DNA of 55,249 nucleotides from NCBI RefSeq assembly GCF_002795305.1, contig NZ_PGGC01000077.1:1-55249 (forward strand), given 5' to 3'. The stretch comes from Aeromonas cavernicola (GTDB lineage Bacteria; Pseudomonadota; Gammaproteobacteria; Enterobacterales; Aeromonadaceae). A program made the translations under genes and the position numbers. Positions 10,255 to 19,393 of the stretch are shown here, in pieces; position 1 is the first letter of the stretch; each line of letters starts with the position of its first letter. The notes under the pieces are model-generated. The model was not told the origin of the DNA and made no database searches. It saw only the letters and a program-made list of their open reading frames with translations.

Positions 10255-10866
10255 TTACTTGAGCAATCCTTCCGCTTTAAGTGCCGCTTGTACCGCAGGG
10301 CGCGCCGCAACCCGACCTTGGAAAGCCTGCAGGTGAGCGAACGGGGAGAGGTCTATCCCGACGTGTGGAGCCCAGCCCAACACGGTGAACAAGTAGGCAT
10401 CCGCCACGCTAAATTCGTTGGACGCTACATATTGCTGCTTAGCTAAGTGCGCATCCATAAACGCCAAGCGGTTGAGCAGTGCCTCTGTGGCAACTGGCTT
10501 GTATACCTCTGGGGTTGTGGGTTTAAACAGCGGACCAAACCCTTTGTGCAGCTCTGTGGTGATGAAGTTCAACCAGCTTTGCAGCTGATAACGGGCCAGC
10601 GTGCCGTTAGCGGGCGCCAGGTTTTTCTCAGGTACTTGGTCAGCAATGTACTGAACGATGGCCACGCCCTCGCTCAGACGCGTGCCGTCGTCGAGCTCCA
10701 GTATCGGCACATAGCCTAACGGGGTAATGGCATAAAAATCAGACCCATCTTTAACCAGCTTGTGGCCACGGACATCGACTTGTACTAGTTCAGCGGTCAT
10801 CCCAGCTTCGAGCAGGGCGATGTGGGTAGATAACGAGCAAGCACCTGGGCTGTAATAAAGCTTCAT
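10255..10866 (-). CDS. gstA: Glutathione S-transferase, GstA-like
   Basis: A 203-residue cytosolic protein with the two-domain GST layout: a thioredoxin-like N-terminal half starting MKLYYSPGACSLSTHIAL, where the conserved PGACS supplies the beta-class Cys10, with the cis-Pro/glutathione segment GYVPILELDDG and the SEGVAIVQYIAD helix. An all-helical C-terminal half carries NFITTELHKGFGPLF and the N-capping motif SVADAYLFTVLGW. It is very close in length and sequence to E. coli GstA (201 aa), which conjugates glutathione to electrophiles and helps against oxidative stress. A single-gene unit with a ribosome site (AGGAG) before the ATG. Confidence 0.9.
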   Translation of the reverse strand: MKLYYSPGACSLSTHIALLEAGMTAELVQVDVRGHKLVKDGSDFYAITPLGYVPILELDDGTRLSEGVAIVQYIADQVPEKNLAPANGTLARYQLQSWLNFITTELHKGFGPLFKPTTPEVYKPVATEALLNRLAFMDAHLAKQQYVASNEFSVADAYLFTVLGWAPHVGIDLSPFAHLQAFQGRVAARPAVQAALKAEGLLK

Positions 10867-11085
10867 GAATCAATTCTCCTAGTCAATAACGACACAGTGC
10901 ACATGGCCTCATGCCACGGACTGCACAATATTCACACCACATCTTATGTGTTGCGAGCAACAGTCAAAGAGATGGAGATGAAATGCAGCTTTTCAAGGGC
11001 GACTGACCAGATTGGCCAGTATCTGGTCTGTGCTCACCCCTCGGTAATGGAGAAATGGGCACACGGCCGAGGGTTGCTGTGTCGA

Positions 11086-11421
11086 TTATTGCCACAGTGG
11101 GCGACCCAGCCAGAGGCCCCATACTGTGAGATGCAGCAGCACAATAAACCAGAACACCAGCCGATAACTGCGTTTTTGGGTCTTATGACGCAGCCATTGC
11201 CGAGCGATCAGGGCGCCCGGCCACCCACCGCATAACTCCAGCAGATGCAGACGATACTCGGGAATGCGCCAGCCTCCGCGTACCGCTTGGCGTTTGTCCC
11301 AACCATACGCGGCGAAGGTGAGCAGGCTCATCCCAACGAGTACCGCCAGTGGCCACCAGCGCTGGCTATCGAGGCCTAACCACAGGGTCCAGCCCAATGG
11401 TAAGAGTGCCAGCGCCATCAT
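11086..11421 (-). CDS. DUF1294 small membrane protein
   Basis: A 111-residue protein with hydrophobic segments near 1-20, 23-40 and 89-108. The family pattern is clear: the central YGWDKRQAVRGGWRIPEYRLHLLELCGGWPGALIAR with RSYRLVFW after it is the DUF1294 core, sometimes found fused to cold-shock domains. The function is unknown. The start overlaps the stop of the upstream acetyltransferase by 4 bp (ATGA), so the two are translationally coupled. No biochemical role should be inferred from the neighbour. Confidence 0.8.
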   Translation of the reverse strand: MMALALLPLGWTLWLGLDSQRWWPLAVLVGMSLLTFAAYGWDKRQAVRGGWRIPEYRLHLLELCGGWPGALIARQWLRHKTQKRSYRLVFWFIVLLHLTVWGLWLGRPLWQ

Positions 11422-12002
11422 GAGATCAGCTCTGCACGAGTTTCTGCTGGATGCAGGGTGCGGATCACCCGAGCGGGGTTGCCCACCGCTAGCGAGTCTG
11501 ACGGAATATCACGGGTCACCACTGCCCCAGCGCCAATGACCGAGCGTGGTCCAATGGTCACGCCAGGGCAGATAATGGCGCCGCCACCGATCCAGCAATC
11601 ATCGCCTATGTGGACGGGTTGGTTGTAGGCCGTCCAGCCGCGCCGAGCCAAGTGATCCATGCTGTGGGTCGCGGTATAAATCTGCACGTTAGGGGCGAGC
11701 AGCACATGGCTGCCGATGTGCACCTCCCCCAGATCGAGGATGGTGACGTTGAAGTTAAAGAAGGTTTGCTCACCGAGGTAGATGTTACGGCCAAATTCAC
11801 AGGTGAAGGGGGTACTGATCCAGCAAGAGTCAGGGCAGTGGCCAAACAGCTCACGACATAGTTGTTGGCGCTGCCCGTTATCGCTGGCTGCGGTGGCATT
11901 GAGTTGCGCCAACACGCTTTGGCCGTGCAATCGATCGCGGGTTATCTCCTCACTCTGGCCGTCCAACGCACCACCGGCTAATACCCTGTCCCAATCGCTC
12001 AT
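11418..12002 (-). CDS. Maltose/galactoside O-acetyltransferase-like hexapeptide protein
   Basis: A 194-residue left-handed beta-helix acyltransferase. The N-terminal helical cap is followed by hexapeptide repeats, with family motifs FTCEFGRNIYLGEQTFFNFN, a catalytic-type His in TATHSMD, and PVHIGDDCWIGGGAIICPGVTIG with VIGAGAVVTRDIP and AVGNPARVIR at the end. Relatives (Maa, LacA, NodL) transfer acetyl from acetyl-CoA to a hydroxyl of sugars; the acceptor here is unknown. The start at MSDWDRV is chosen for the GGAGG site 8 nt upstream. It overlaps the DUF1294 gene by 4 bp. Confidence 0.88.
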   Translation of the reverse strand: MSDWDRVLAGGALDGQSEEITRDRLHGQSVLAQLNATAASDNGQRQQLCRELFGHCPDSCWISTPFTCEFGRNIYLGEQTFFNFNVTILDLGEVHIGSHVLLAPNVQIYTATHSMDHLARRGWTAYNQPVHIGDDCWIGGGAIICPGVTIGPRSVIGAGAVVTRDIPSDSLAVGNPARVIRTLHPAETRAELIS

Positions 12003-12184
12003 TATTGCTACCTCCATCAGCGCCGCACATCAGATACAAGAGGAGCCAGTATACGCCGCTGGCCGCCCAGTGTCAGCATGGCTGATGCTGGGCTGGGGAT
12101 GACAGAGCAAGAGGGCGGCTATCTTCTGTTGGTCGTTATTGTTGGCAGCAGCACCGCCGGTGAGTGCATGGTTACGTGAGCTAT

Positions 12185-13252
12185 TCAGCGGACGGGGTGG
12201 TCGATGTTTAAGCCGGTAGCGGCATCTTCCGGTACATGGGCCATCGCATCCAATACCACCTCAATACCGGCTCCGGGTTTGCAGGCGTTCTCACTGAGGT
12301 GACGGCGCCAAGCGCGTGCGCCCTGCATGTGCTGGAACAGTCCTAACATGTGGCGGGTCATGTGGGATAAATAGTTCCCCTTGGCCAGCTCCTGCTCGAT
12401 GTAGGGCAGCATCATCCGCACTACCTCGTGGCGACTGGGCACCGCACTTGTCATGCCAAATATCTGTTGGTCGACCTGCGCGAGCAGGTAAGGGTTCTGG
12501 TAGGCTTCTCGCCCCATCATCACCCCATCCAGATGGTGCAGATGTTCACGGGTCTGCTCAAGGGAGGTCACACCGCCATTGATAGCGATGGTCAGCTCTG
12601 GGTAATCCTGCTTAACGCGATAGACGCGGGGGTAGTCGAGTGGCGGAATCTCACGATTCTCTTTCGGGCTCAGGCCACTTAGCCACGCCTTGCGGGCATG
12701 AACAATAAAGGTATCGCAGCCCGCGTCCCGCACTTGCTCGATAAAGGCCTGCAAAAATGGGTAGGAGTCCTGATCGTCGATGCCAATACGGGTTTTGACG
12801 GTGACCGGAATATTCACCACATCGCGCATTGCCTTGACGCAATCGGCAACTAACGCAGGCTCACCCATCAGGCAGGCACCAAAACGGCCATTTTGTACGC
12901 GATCCGAGGGGCAACCGACGTTGAGGTTGACCTCGTCATAACCACGCTCTTCGGCCAGCTTGGCGCAACGGGCCAGATCTGCCGGGTTACTGCCCCCTAG
13001 CTGCAAGGCCAGTGGGTGCTCTTGCACGCTATACCCCAGATAATCCCCTTTGCCGTGGATAATAGCGCCAGTAGTCACCATTTCAGTATAAAGCAAGGTC
13101 TGCTTGCTCATTAATCGATGAAAATATCGGCAATGACGGTCAGTCCAGTCTAACATCGGGGCAATAGAGAATGTCTGGCGGTGGGCAAGCTTGCCAGAGA
13201 TGGCCTCGGCGCCTGATTTAACGGGGTTTTTACTGCTTTGTTTCTGCGTCAT
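12185..13252 (-). CDS. dusA: tRNA-dihydrouridine(20/20a) synthase DusA
   Basis: A 355-residue FMN enzyme that reduces uridines at positions 20/20a in the D-loop of tRNA using NADPH. The TIM-barrel start [16 protein letters not shown], the catalytic cysteine in [21 protein letters not shown], the FMN-contacting [10 protein letters not shown] and [19 protein letters not shown], and [10 protein letters not shown] are all present. The longer frame upstream has no ribosome site and crosses the promoter; I chose MTQKQSS, though its ribosome site is weak, and the homologous core begins about 25 residues later. It stands alone on its strand. Confidence 0.94.
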   Translation of the reverse strand: MTQKQSSKNPVKSGAEAISGKLAHRQTFSIAPMLDWTDRHCRYFHRLMSKQTLLYTEMVTTGAIIHGKGDYLGYSVQEHPLALQLGGSNPADLARCAKLAEERGYDEVNLNVGCPSDRVQNGRFGACLMGEPALVADCVKAMRDVVNIPVTVKTRIGIDDQDSYPFLQAFIEQVRDAGCDTFIVHARKAWLSGLSPKENREIPPLDYPRVYRVKQDYPELTIAINGGVTSLEQTREHLHHLDGVMMGREAYQNPYLLAQVDQQIFGMTSAVPSRHEVVRMMLPYIEQELAKGNYLSHMTRHMLGLFQHMQGARAWRRHLSENACKPGAGIEVVLDAMAHVPEDAATGLNIDHPVR

Positions 13253-13596
13253 TTGCGGGTATTTCCAGACATTTGTTGATTGAATCTGCCCTATGTTTGT
13301 ACTCACTGGCTGGCGATACTCGGTTGCCAATGGGGACGGTGGCTGGCGATACAATAGAACAAGTCAATCCAGCAAAGGCGAATGTCGTTATCGCTGTACC
13401 AGCAGGAAACATAAAAGCGAGGGGCGAGTATACCGAGAATCCAGATCCTTTGGCAGCGTGGCGCGATGCTAAAAACCAGAGCGTAGAGCGGGGGGAGGAG
13501 CTGAGAGTCCGCGCCTTGTCGGTCGCTGCTTCCTTTACCAAACAACACCGCGCCCATTAGGCGCGGTGTTGTTGATAACGGCGAGTGCTGTGCTCG
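13253..13596. other. 344-bp tmaR-dusA gap with a 13-bp direct repeat
   Basis: No gene is supported: a plus-strand frame here runs into the tmaR terminator and has no family resemblance. The region holds the dusA promoter and a direct repeat TGGCTGGCGATAC at 13307-13319 and 13340-13352 (33 bp apart, about three helical turns), which could be a factor-binding pair or chance. Confidence 0.5.
13543..13571 (-). terminator. tmaR terminator
   Basis: A perfect 12-bp stem (CAACACCGCGCC / GGCGCGGTGTTG) with a 5-base loop; read on the minus strand it is followed by a short T-rich stretch. Confidence 0.8.
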
Positions 13597-13914
13597 TTAC
13601 TTTTGCGAGCTCATGCCTTTTAAGCGAGCGCTGAGATCTTTACGCTCTTTGGAGAGCTCGGCATTCTTGATGATGTGGTCATCGACCCGCTCTTCATAGT
13701 CGGTGCGCATGTTGGCAATGATGGCCTGCACTTCATCAATACTCATGCCTGGCTTGATGTAGTCGCTCAGGTTATCAAGCAGCAAGACCCGCTTCTGGTT
13801 ATCGCGGATCTTCTTTTCGTTATCGGCTATTTCGCGCTTGAGTTTGTTTTGACGACGGGACATACGCACATATTCCAGTACATCGTTAAAGGTGGACTTG
13901 TTGACTTGTTCCAT
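13597..13914 (-). CDS. tmaR: PTS polar-localisation protein TmaR (YeeX/DUF496)
   Basis: A 105-residue, almost entirely helical, coiled-coil protein. It aligns by eye with E. coli YeeX/Tma[60 protein letters not shown], and [19 protein letters not shown]. TmaR clusters at the cell pole and sequesters PTS enzyme I, tuning sugar uptake. The frame extends 29 codons upstream, but the homologous N-terminus is MEQVNKSTF, chosen here; its ribosome site is weak. It has its own terminator. Confidence 0.9.
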   Translation of the reverse strand: MEQVNKSTFNDVLEYVRMSRRQNKLKREIADNEKKIRDNQKRVLLLDNLSDYIKPGMSIDEVQAIIANMRTDYEERVDDHIIKNAELSKERKDLSARLKGMSSQK

Positions 13915-14231
13915 ATTGTTACCACTGACGTAAGGTTGATAAATACTGGCCAAGTTACGCCTGAGTGCTGATAAATCGAGCATAAGATCAGGCAAACTCA
14001 AGATGCCCTTACTCTACCGCGTTATCAGTGAGATACAACCCTGAACTGCCCTTCCTTGCGGATATTTGACTGAAAAATCAACGAGCGATACACCTATCTT
14101 GATAGCGTGGCCTTGGTGAACACAGCTCCTATTTAGTCCGTGTGGTCTCCCCAGTCAAATACTGGGGAGGAGGCGCTAGATCACGGTTGGGGCGGTCTTG
14201 ATGTGGCCAGCGGATCGCAGCCCATCACGGG
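13915..14231. other. 317-bp gap between the IclR gene and tmaR
   Basis: No gene is seen. A 9-bp hairpin (CTCCCCAGT at 14147-14155, ACTGGGGAG at 14161-14169) lies below the IclR-family gene and may end its transcript, though no T-run follows. The part nearer tmaR should carry its promoter. Confidence 0.5.
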
Positions 14232-14993
14232 TTAATCCGCATTGAGCTCGGCAGAGATCACCCGGCTGACCTCTTGCAAAATGGGCACCGCCCGCAATCC
14301 AAACACTTCATCCACTCGGGTGATAGGGCCAGAGACCGAGATCGCGGTGGGAGTGGGGGCATTGGGGATGGCGATAGAAAAACAGCGAACATCAACTGCC
14401 TGCTCTCGATCATCAATGGCATAGCCACGCTGGCGGATCTTGCCCAGTTCCGCCAGTAGATCGTCAATATGGGTAATGCTGAACTCGGTGGCGGCAGGTA
14501 AACCGGTATGGGCCACGATACGGCGCACCGCATCATCACTCATTTGGGCCAGGAGGGCTTTGCCCACCCCCGTATTGTGCAGGCTGGCACGGTGGCCCAC
14601 TTCGGTAAACATCCGCATGGAGTGGGGAGAGGGGGCCTGGGCAACATACACCACCTGCTCTGCATCCAAGATCGCCATATTGGCGCTTTCACCCAGCTTA
14701 TCTACCAAGATTTTGAGATGGGGAACGGCCGCCGCCCCCATCTGCTTATTTGAGAGATCGCCTAGGCGGATCAATTTTGACCCCAGCGAGTAGCGACGAT
14801 TAGGCAGTTGGCGGGCGTACCCCAAGGTGACAAGCGTCCCCAACAAGCGGTGGATCGTGGGCAGTGGCAAATGGGTGGTGGAAGCCAACTGACTCAGCGT
14901 CACAGCATGGCCAGCATCAGCAATCGTTTCCAAGAGTTCAAAGGCCCTCTCAATTGACTGAACACTTCCTGTTGTGGACTTTTTTTCACTCAT
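14232..14993 (-). CDS. IclR-family transcription regulator of the ureide/glyoxylate genes
   Basis: A 253-residue DNA-binding protein. The N-terminal winged helix (about 9-75) has SIERAFELLETIADAG and the recognition segment LPLPTIHRLLGTLVTLGYA. The C-terminal effector domain (about 85-250) has ANMAILDAEQVVYVAQ, LHNTGVGKALLAQM, and the family phrase RQRGYAIDDREQAVDVRCFSIAI, then AISVSGP. It is related to AllR (glyoxylate/allantoin-responsive) and other IclR proteins; the exact effector cannot be read off, but glyoxylate or allantoin is a reasonable guess from the neighbours. It is divergent from the malate synthase operon, and four copies of a 36-bp operator-like array in the island are plausible targets. 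Confidence 0.88.
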   Translation of the reverse strand: MSEKKSTTGSVQSIERAFELLETIADAGHAVTLSQLASTTHLPLPTIHRLLGTLVTLGYARQLPNRRYSLGSKLIRLGDLSNKQMGAAAVPHLKILVDKLGESANMAILDAEQVVYVAQAPSPHSMRMFTEVGHRASLHNTGVGKALLAQMSDDAVRRIVAHTGLPAATEFSITHIDDLLAELGKIRQRGYAIDDREQAVDVRCFSIAIPNAPTPTAISVSGPITRVDEVFGLRAVPILQEVSRVISAELNAD

Positions 14994-15408
14994 CTCATGG
15001 GCTCTTTAGATAGAAAATAGAGTTAATTATCAATGCATTATAGCGTTCATATCCAGTAAGAATCATTGAGCTTATGCAATGAAACCGAGGCAGTTCACCA
15101 TCGTGCACGACGCGCGGCCAGTTTAACAGATAACCATGGCCAATATCCTTTGCTGGTATTAAACCACACTTCTTTATGCTATCCCGCACTCCCTGTGCTG
15201 GATTTTCGTCCAGTTTTTAGCTGCCAGCCGCCAGAAAAGCGCAAAATCCAAAATACCATTAAATAACAAATGGATAAATAAAGTTTCTTGCTCACCTTAC
15301 GGTAATTGTGACGAATAGGTAAATCATTTGTTTTTCCACATTGTAGATTGTAATATCCGTATTGTGGAATCAAAAAGAACCTATTGCCCATTTAAAGGAG
15401 TTGATCAC
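14994..15408. other. Divergent promoter region, IclR gene / aceB
   Basis: 415 bp, AT-rich on both ends, no supported gene. It should contain the outward promoters for the regulator and the malate synthase operon. The operator-like array lies at its right end, 40 bp from aceB and far from the regulator start, so it fits control of aceB better than autoregulation. Confidence 0.6.
15334..15369 (+). promoter_or_regulatory. Operator array 1 (TTYC/GRAA), upstream of aceB
   Basis: TTCC (15334) and, 21 bp on, ATCC-GTATTGT-GGAA (15355-15369). The right-hand palindrome is nearly complete; in the left copy only the TTCC-ACATTGT half is well kept. The spacing TTYC-N7-GRAA-N6-TTYC-N7-GRAA is identical to three other sites in this island, putting half-sites every 10-11 bp on one DNA face, which suits an IclR dimer of dimers. 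The binding protein is inferred. Confidence 0.65.
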
Positions 15409-17016
15409 ATGGCATTGAAACAGACATCTGCCGCTCCATCTCAGCGCGCAAATCAGATTTTGACCCCAGAAGCGTTAGCATTCGTTGCGTCATTGCATGA
15501 GCAGTTTGCCGTGCGTCGTGATCAGCTCCTGGCTGCGCGCACGGTGCGCCGCAATCAAGTTGCTCAGCAAGGTAAGCTAGATTTTTTGCCTGAAACAGCG
15601 GCAATCCGCTCAGCGCAATGGCAAGTGGCCAGTGCCCCTGAGAAATTAAGAAAACGCCATGTTGAGATCACGGGGCCCGCGTCACCCGCCAAGATGGCGA
15701 TCAACGCGCTCAATTCCAGCGCGAATGTCTGGTTAGCGGATTTGGAAGACGCCAACTCCCCCCACTGGTTTAACGTGATCGACTCGCAGATCAATCTGTT
15801 TGATGCCGCCCGTGGCACCCTCAGCTACACCGCCCCAGAGCCCAATGGCAAGCGTTATGAGTTGCAGACCAGTAGCCCACGCCCAGTCATCGTGGTGCGT
15901 CCTCGTGGCTGGCACATGGATGAAGCGCACCTGCTGTGGAACGACAAACCTGCGGTGGCCGCGCTGGTGGATTTCGGTCTGCACTTTTTCCATAACGCGA
16001 CCCTGCTGACGGAGCGAGGGGATGGGCCTTTCTACTATTTGCCAAAAATGGAAAGCCATCATGAGGCTCGGTTGTGGAACGACATCTTTATTTTTGCCCA
16101 AAAAGCGCTGGGGATCCCGCGGGGCACGGTACGAGCAACCGTGCTGATAGAAACCATTCCCGCGGCATTTGAGATGGAAGAGATCCTCTATGAACTGCGT
16201 GAACATGCGTCTGGGCTAAATGCGGGCCGTTGGGATTACCTGTTTAGCATCATCAAATACTTTCGTGATGCCGGCAGTGCCTTTACCTTGCCCGATCGCG
16301 CTTCGGTCACCATGACGGCGCCGTTTATGCGGGCATACACCGAGCTGCTGGTAAAGACCTGTCACAAGCGTGGCGCCTTCGCCATGGGGGGGATGGCCGC
16401 CTTTATCCCGAACCGCAGCGATCCTAACGTTAGCGAAATTGCCTTTGAAAAAGTGCGGGCCGATAAAACCCGGGAAGCGAACGATGGTTTCGATGGTTCT
16501 TGGGTCGCGCACCCAGACTTAATTCCTATCTGCCAAGCCGCCTTTAGTGCCGTGTTGGGGGATCGCCCTAACCAGCTAGATCGCTTGCGTGATGAGGTGC
16601 AGGTCAGTGCGGCGCAGCTGCTCGACATCTCTTCGACACAAGGTCAAGCAACCGAAGCTGGGCTGCGGGATAACCTCTACGTCGGCATTGCCTACTTGGG
16701 CAGCTGGATTGCGGGCAACGGCGCGGTCGCGATCCGCAACCAGATGGAAGATGCCGCCACGGCGGAGATTTCGCGCTCGCAAGTGTGGCAGCAGATCCAC
16801 AGTAACGTGCAGTTGGCTGACACCGGCCGCATCGTCACACCGGAATTGGTCACCACCATCTTGGCCGAAGAGACGGCTCGCTTACAAAGTGAGGTCGCCC
16901 CAGACCTGTTTGTGAGCGCTTATGCCCCTGCCAGTAAGCTGATGGCGGATCTCTGCGTCTCGGAACAGTATGAAGATTTCCTGACCACTCGTGCTTATGC
17001 CATGGTGACTGCATGA
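15409..17016 (+). CDS. aceB: Malate synthase A
   Basis: A 535-residue cytosolic enzyme condensing glyoxylate with acetyl-CoA to malate. The TIM-barrel family marks are present: VVRPRGWHMDE with the catalytic Arg166, the metal/glyoxylate region VLIETIPAAFEMEEILYELREH, NAGRWDYLFS, the signature GAFAMGGMAAFIPNR, GSWVAHPDL, and the base Asp448 in MEDAATAEISR. I chose the ATG with AAAGGAG 8 nt upstream; 27 earlier codons cross the operator and are not used. No isocitrate lyase accompanies it: instead it leads an operon with a CitE-like aldolase (4-bp overlap) and ureidoglycine aminohydrolase, so its glyoxylate probably comes from ureides rather than the glyoxylate shunt. Confidence 0.96.
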   Translation: MALKQTSAAPSQRANQILTPEALAFVASLHEQFAVRRDQLLAARTVRRNQVAQQGKLDFLPETAAIRSAQWQVASAPEKLRKRHVEITGPASPAKMAINALNSSANVWLADLEDANSPHWFNVIDSQINLFDAARGTLSYTAPEPNGKRYELQTSSPRPVIVVRPRGWHMDEAHLLWNDKPAVAALVDFGLHFFHNATLLTERGDGPFYYLPKMESHHEARLWNDIFIFAQKALGIPRGTVRATVLIETIPAAFEMEEILYELREHASGLNAGRWDYLFSIIKYFRDAGSAFTLPDRASVTMTAPFMRAYTELLVKTCHKRGAFAMGGMAAFIPNRSDPNVSEIAFEKVRADKTREANDGFDGSWVAHPDLIPICQAAFSAVLGDRPNQLDRLRDEVQVSAAQLLDISSTQGQATEAGLRDNLYVGIAYLGSWIAGNGAVAIRNQMEDAATAEISRSQVWQQIHSNVQLADTGRIVTPELVTTILAEETARLQSEVAPDLFVSAYAPASKLMADLCVSEQYEDFLTTRAYAMVTA

Positions 17017-18275
17017 ACCCGATCCCAAGACGGCTAACCGCCACCGATTTGGGGCGGGTAGAAAGCGCGCTGGCCAGCACGGACGCCTTACTGGCGACCC
17101 AGTATCCCGGTGACACCTTTGCTCGCCAACCGGTGCACACCTATTACACGCCGGCAGATCGTTACACCCCAGATTTTGCCCAGCGAATGGGGGCGCAGGC
17201 GTTAGAGAGCGCGGAACAGCATGGTGGCATCGCTGCGGTCTGTCACCTCACGGGGATGGCGCCTGCGCTGATTGAGCAGATCGCCCCACGGGTGATCACC
17301 AAGCTGCAGCAAGAACCGATCGAAGATCTGCGCATCGATTTTGAGGACGGCTACGGCATTCGTGCCGCTGGGCTCGAAGATGCCGAGGCGCAAGCCGCCG
17401 CCGAGCGAGTATTGCAGGCGCTAGATGACAAGCTCAGCCCTCCTTTTATTGGCATTCGCTTTAAATGCCTCGAAGCGGCATTTCGTGAACAGGGGCTGCG
17501 CACCTTAGATATTTTTCTGGCGACCTTGATGCAGCGCGGTGCACTGCCAGAGGAGCTGGTATTAACCCTGCCTAAGGTCTCTACGGTGGCGCAGGTCGAG
17601 GCGATGGTCTCGGTGTGCCAAGCATTGGAGCAGGCTCACGGCTTGGCAGCAGGCAGATTAAAGTTTGAGGTGCAGGTTGAAACGCCGCAGCTGATCTTGG
17701 CGGCAGATGGCAGCGTGCCGGTCGCTCAATTGTTACATCGCGGTCAGGGGCGGGTCACGGCGCTGCACTACGGCACTTACGATTACAGTGCCTCGTTGCA
17801 GATTTCCGCTGCCTACCAATCCATGGAGCATCCAGCGGCAGATTATGCCAAGCAGGTGATGCAGGTGGCGGTGGCGGGGACGGGAGTTACCCTCTCCGAT
17901 GGCTCTACCAACATTATTCCAGTGGGGGACCCGAGCGACGTGAGAGCCGCCTGGATGCTGCACGCCCGTCTGGTCAATCGTTCCTTGGAGAATGGTTACT
18001 ACCAGGGCTGGGATCTGCATCCGGCGCAGTTGGTCACTCGTTACATTGCTACCTATGCGTTCTATCGTTCACATTTCGCCAGTGCAGCGCAGCGTCTGTA
18101 TAACTACGTACATGGCAGTGTGGCGGGCATTCTCGATGAACCTGCGACGGTCAAAGCCTTGGCCCGTTTCATTGAGCGTGGGCTGAGTTGTGGCGCCATT
18201 GCTACCTCAGAGCTGCAAGAGCAGGTACAAATCAGCACCGAACATTTCTATCAGTTGATGCGAACAGGCCGGTAA
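17013..18275 (+). CDS. DUF6986-type CitE/HpcH-like aldolase of unknown substrate
   Basis: A 420-residue protein of the HpcH/HpaI/CitE TIM-barrel aldolase superfamily. Visible marks: the metal/acid segment LRIDFEDGYG (107-114), FIGIRFKCLEAA (145-156), a second acidic ligand in FEVQVETPQL (Glu223), ALHYGTYDYSASL, the segment SDGSTNIIPVGD, and the CitE-like HPAQ near the end. It matches the DUF6986 proteins of actinobacteria, sometimes mislabelled phosphoenolpyruvate kinase, which also sit beside malate synthase and allantoin genes. The start overlaps the aceB stop by 4 bp, implying coupled synthesis. A reaction on a glyoxylate- or malyl-type compound is a reasonable inference; no substrate is established from sequence. 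Confidence 0.8.
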   Translation: MNPIPRRLTATDLGRVESALASTDALLATQYPGDTFARQPVHTYYTPADRYTPDFAQRMGAQALESAEQHGGIAAVCHLTGMAPALIEQIAPRVITKLQQEPIEDLRIDFEDGYGIRAAGLEDAEAQAAAERVLQALDDKLSPPFIGIRFKCLEAAFREQGLRTLDIFLATLMQRGALPEELVLTLPKVSTVAQVEAMVSVCQALEQAHGLAAGRLKFEVQVETPQLILAADGSVPVAQLLHRGQGRVTALHYGTYDYSASLQISAAYQSMEHPAADYAKQVMQVAVAGTGVTLSDGSTNIIPVGDPSDVRAAWMLHARLVNRSLENGYYQGWDLHPAQLVTRYIATYAFYRSHFASAAQRLYNYVHGSVAGILDEPATVKALARFIERGLSCGAIATSELQEQVQISTEHFYQLMRTGR

Positions 18276-18280
18276 TGCCA

Positions 18281-18303
18281 GTGCCGGCGGGTCATGCCGG
18301 CAC
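18281..18303 (+). terminator. Hairpin between the aldolase gene and allE
   Basis: An 8-bp GC stem (GTGCCGGC / GCCGGCAC) with a 7-base loop, no T-run. Probably an intercistronic structure that stabilises the upstream mRNA. Confidence 0.45.
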
Positions 18304-18369
18304 CTTGGCGAGGAGTGTTCCACTTGGTTATCTGACGTTATTTTATGTTGAACAAGGAGATTCGTTGTT

Positions 18370-19206
18370 ATGTCTAGCCCGCACTATTACACCCCCAGCG
18401 GCGGCTTGCCGGGGCAAACTGAGTTACTGACCGATCGGGCGATCGTCAAAGAGGCCTATACCGTGATCCCGCGCGGTGTCATGCGGGATATCGTCACCAG
18501 CAATTTGCCCGGTTGGAACAACACCCGTTGCTGGATCTTGGCGCGGCCCATCGCCGGATTTGCCACCACGTTTGCCCAATACATCGTCGAGGTGCTGCCT
18601 GACGGTGGCAGTGAGCAGCCAGAGTTAGAAGCGGATGTGCAATCGGTGGTGTTTGTCACCAAAGGCAGCATTACCCTGACTCTGGAAGGCAAGCAGCACC
18701 TGATGGAAGAGGGCGGTTATGCCTATTTACCCGCCGGTGCAGTCTGGAGCCTTAAAAATCAGGGCAGCAGCAGTGCCAGCTTTCACTGGGTACGCAAAGT
18801 CTATGAGCCGTTGGCTGGCTATGTTGCTAAAGCATTTGTCACCCGAGAGCAAGATATTGCCCCTGCCGCGATGCCAGATACCGACAATGCGTGGGCGACC
18901 ACTCGGTTTGTGGACCCGAACGATCTTGCGCACGACATGCACGTCAATATCGTCACTTTTCAGCCGGGCGGTTCTATCCCCTTCGCCGAAACCCATGTGA
19001 TGGAGCACGGCTTATATGTGCTGGAAGGTAAAGCGGTCTATCGGCTCAATGATGACTGGGTAGAAGTGCAGGAAGGGGATTACATGTGGCTACGGGCGTT
19101 TTGCCCACAGGCCTGCTATGCCGGTGGTCCTGGCCGCTTCCGCTATCTGCTGTACAAAGACGTTAACCGCCAAATCACCCTAGGGCGCGGTAACAAACCC
19201 GCTTAA
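18370..19206 (+). CDS. allE: (S)-ureidoglycine aminohydrolase (bicupin)
   Basis: A 278-residue bicupin that hydrolyses (S)-ureidoglycine to (S)-ureidoglycolate and ammonia, the third step after allantoin. The Mn-binding set sits in the second cupin: Glu207, His209 and His213 in FAETHVMEHG, and Gln247 in FCPQACY, the same spacing as in the plant enzyme. The N-terminal cupin (about 60-140) has VVFVTKGSITLTLEG but no metal set, as is normal. The start has AAGGAG 10 nt upstream. It is the last gene of the aceB operon, 94 bp after the aldolase. Neither the enzyme that makes its substrate nor the one that uses its product is in the window. Confidence 0.93.
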   Translation: MSSPHYYTPSGGLPGQTELLTDRAIVKEAYTVIPRGVMRDIVTSNLPGWNNTRCWILARPIAGFATTFAQYIVEVLPDGGSEQPELEADVQSVVFVTKGSITLTLEGKQHLMEEGGYAYLPAGAVWSLKNQGSSSASFHWVRKVYEPLAGYVAKAFVTREQDIAPAAMPDTDNAWATTRFVDPNDLAHDMHVNIVTFQPGGSIPFAETHVMEHGLYVLEGKAVYRLNDDWVEVQEGDYMWLRAFCPQACYAGGPGRFRYLLYKDVNRQITLGRGNKPA

Positions 19207-19241
19207 TTGCGCGCTGTTGCACTCCTCTTCTGTGGTTTTTG

Positions 19242-19265
19242 AGCCACCCATCGCTATGGGTGGCT
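19242..19265 (+). terminator. Terminator of the aceB-allE operon
   Basis: A perfect 10-bp stem (AGCCACCCAT / ATGGGTGGCT) with a 4-base loop, 36 bp after the allE stop; a TTTTT stretch precedes rather than follows it. A moderate terminator. Confidence 0.6.
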
Positions 19266-19393
19266 GTTGCGCTGCTTGCTCCTAGCAGCCCAGCTCCCCT
19301 CTCAGGTCTGCCATCCCCTTCTTATTAACGCGATCACAGTTCGGTTTATCGACGTTTTTAGTGTCTTGACACAGTGATAACAAGTGCATAATC

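Noticed and set aside
10897..11235. A 112-codon plus-strand frame
   Set aside because: It covers most of the DUF1294 gene on the other strand, which has clear family motifs.
13273..13560. A 95-codon plus-strand frame between dusA and tmaR
   Set aside because: It runs into the tmaR terminator, overlaps the dusA promoter side and has no family features.
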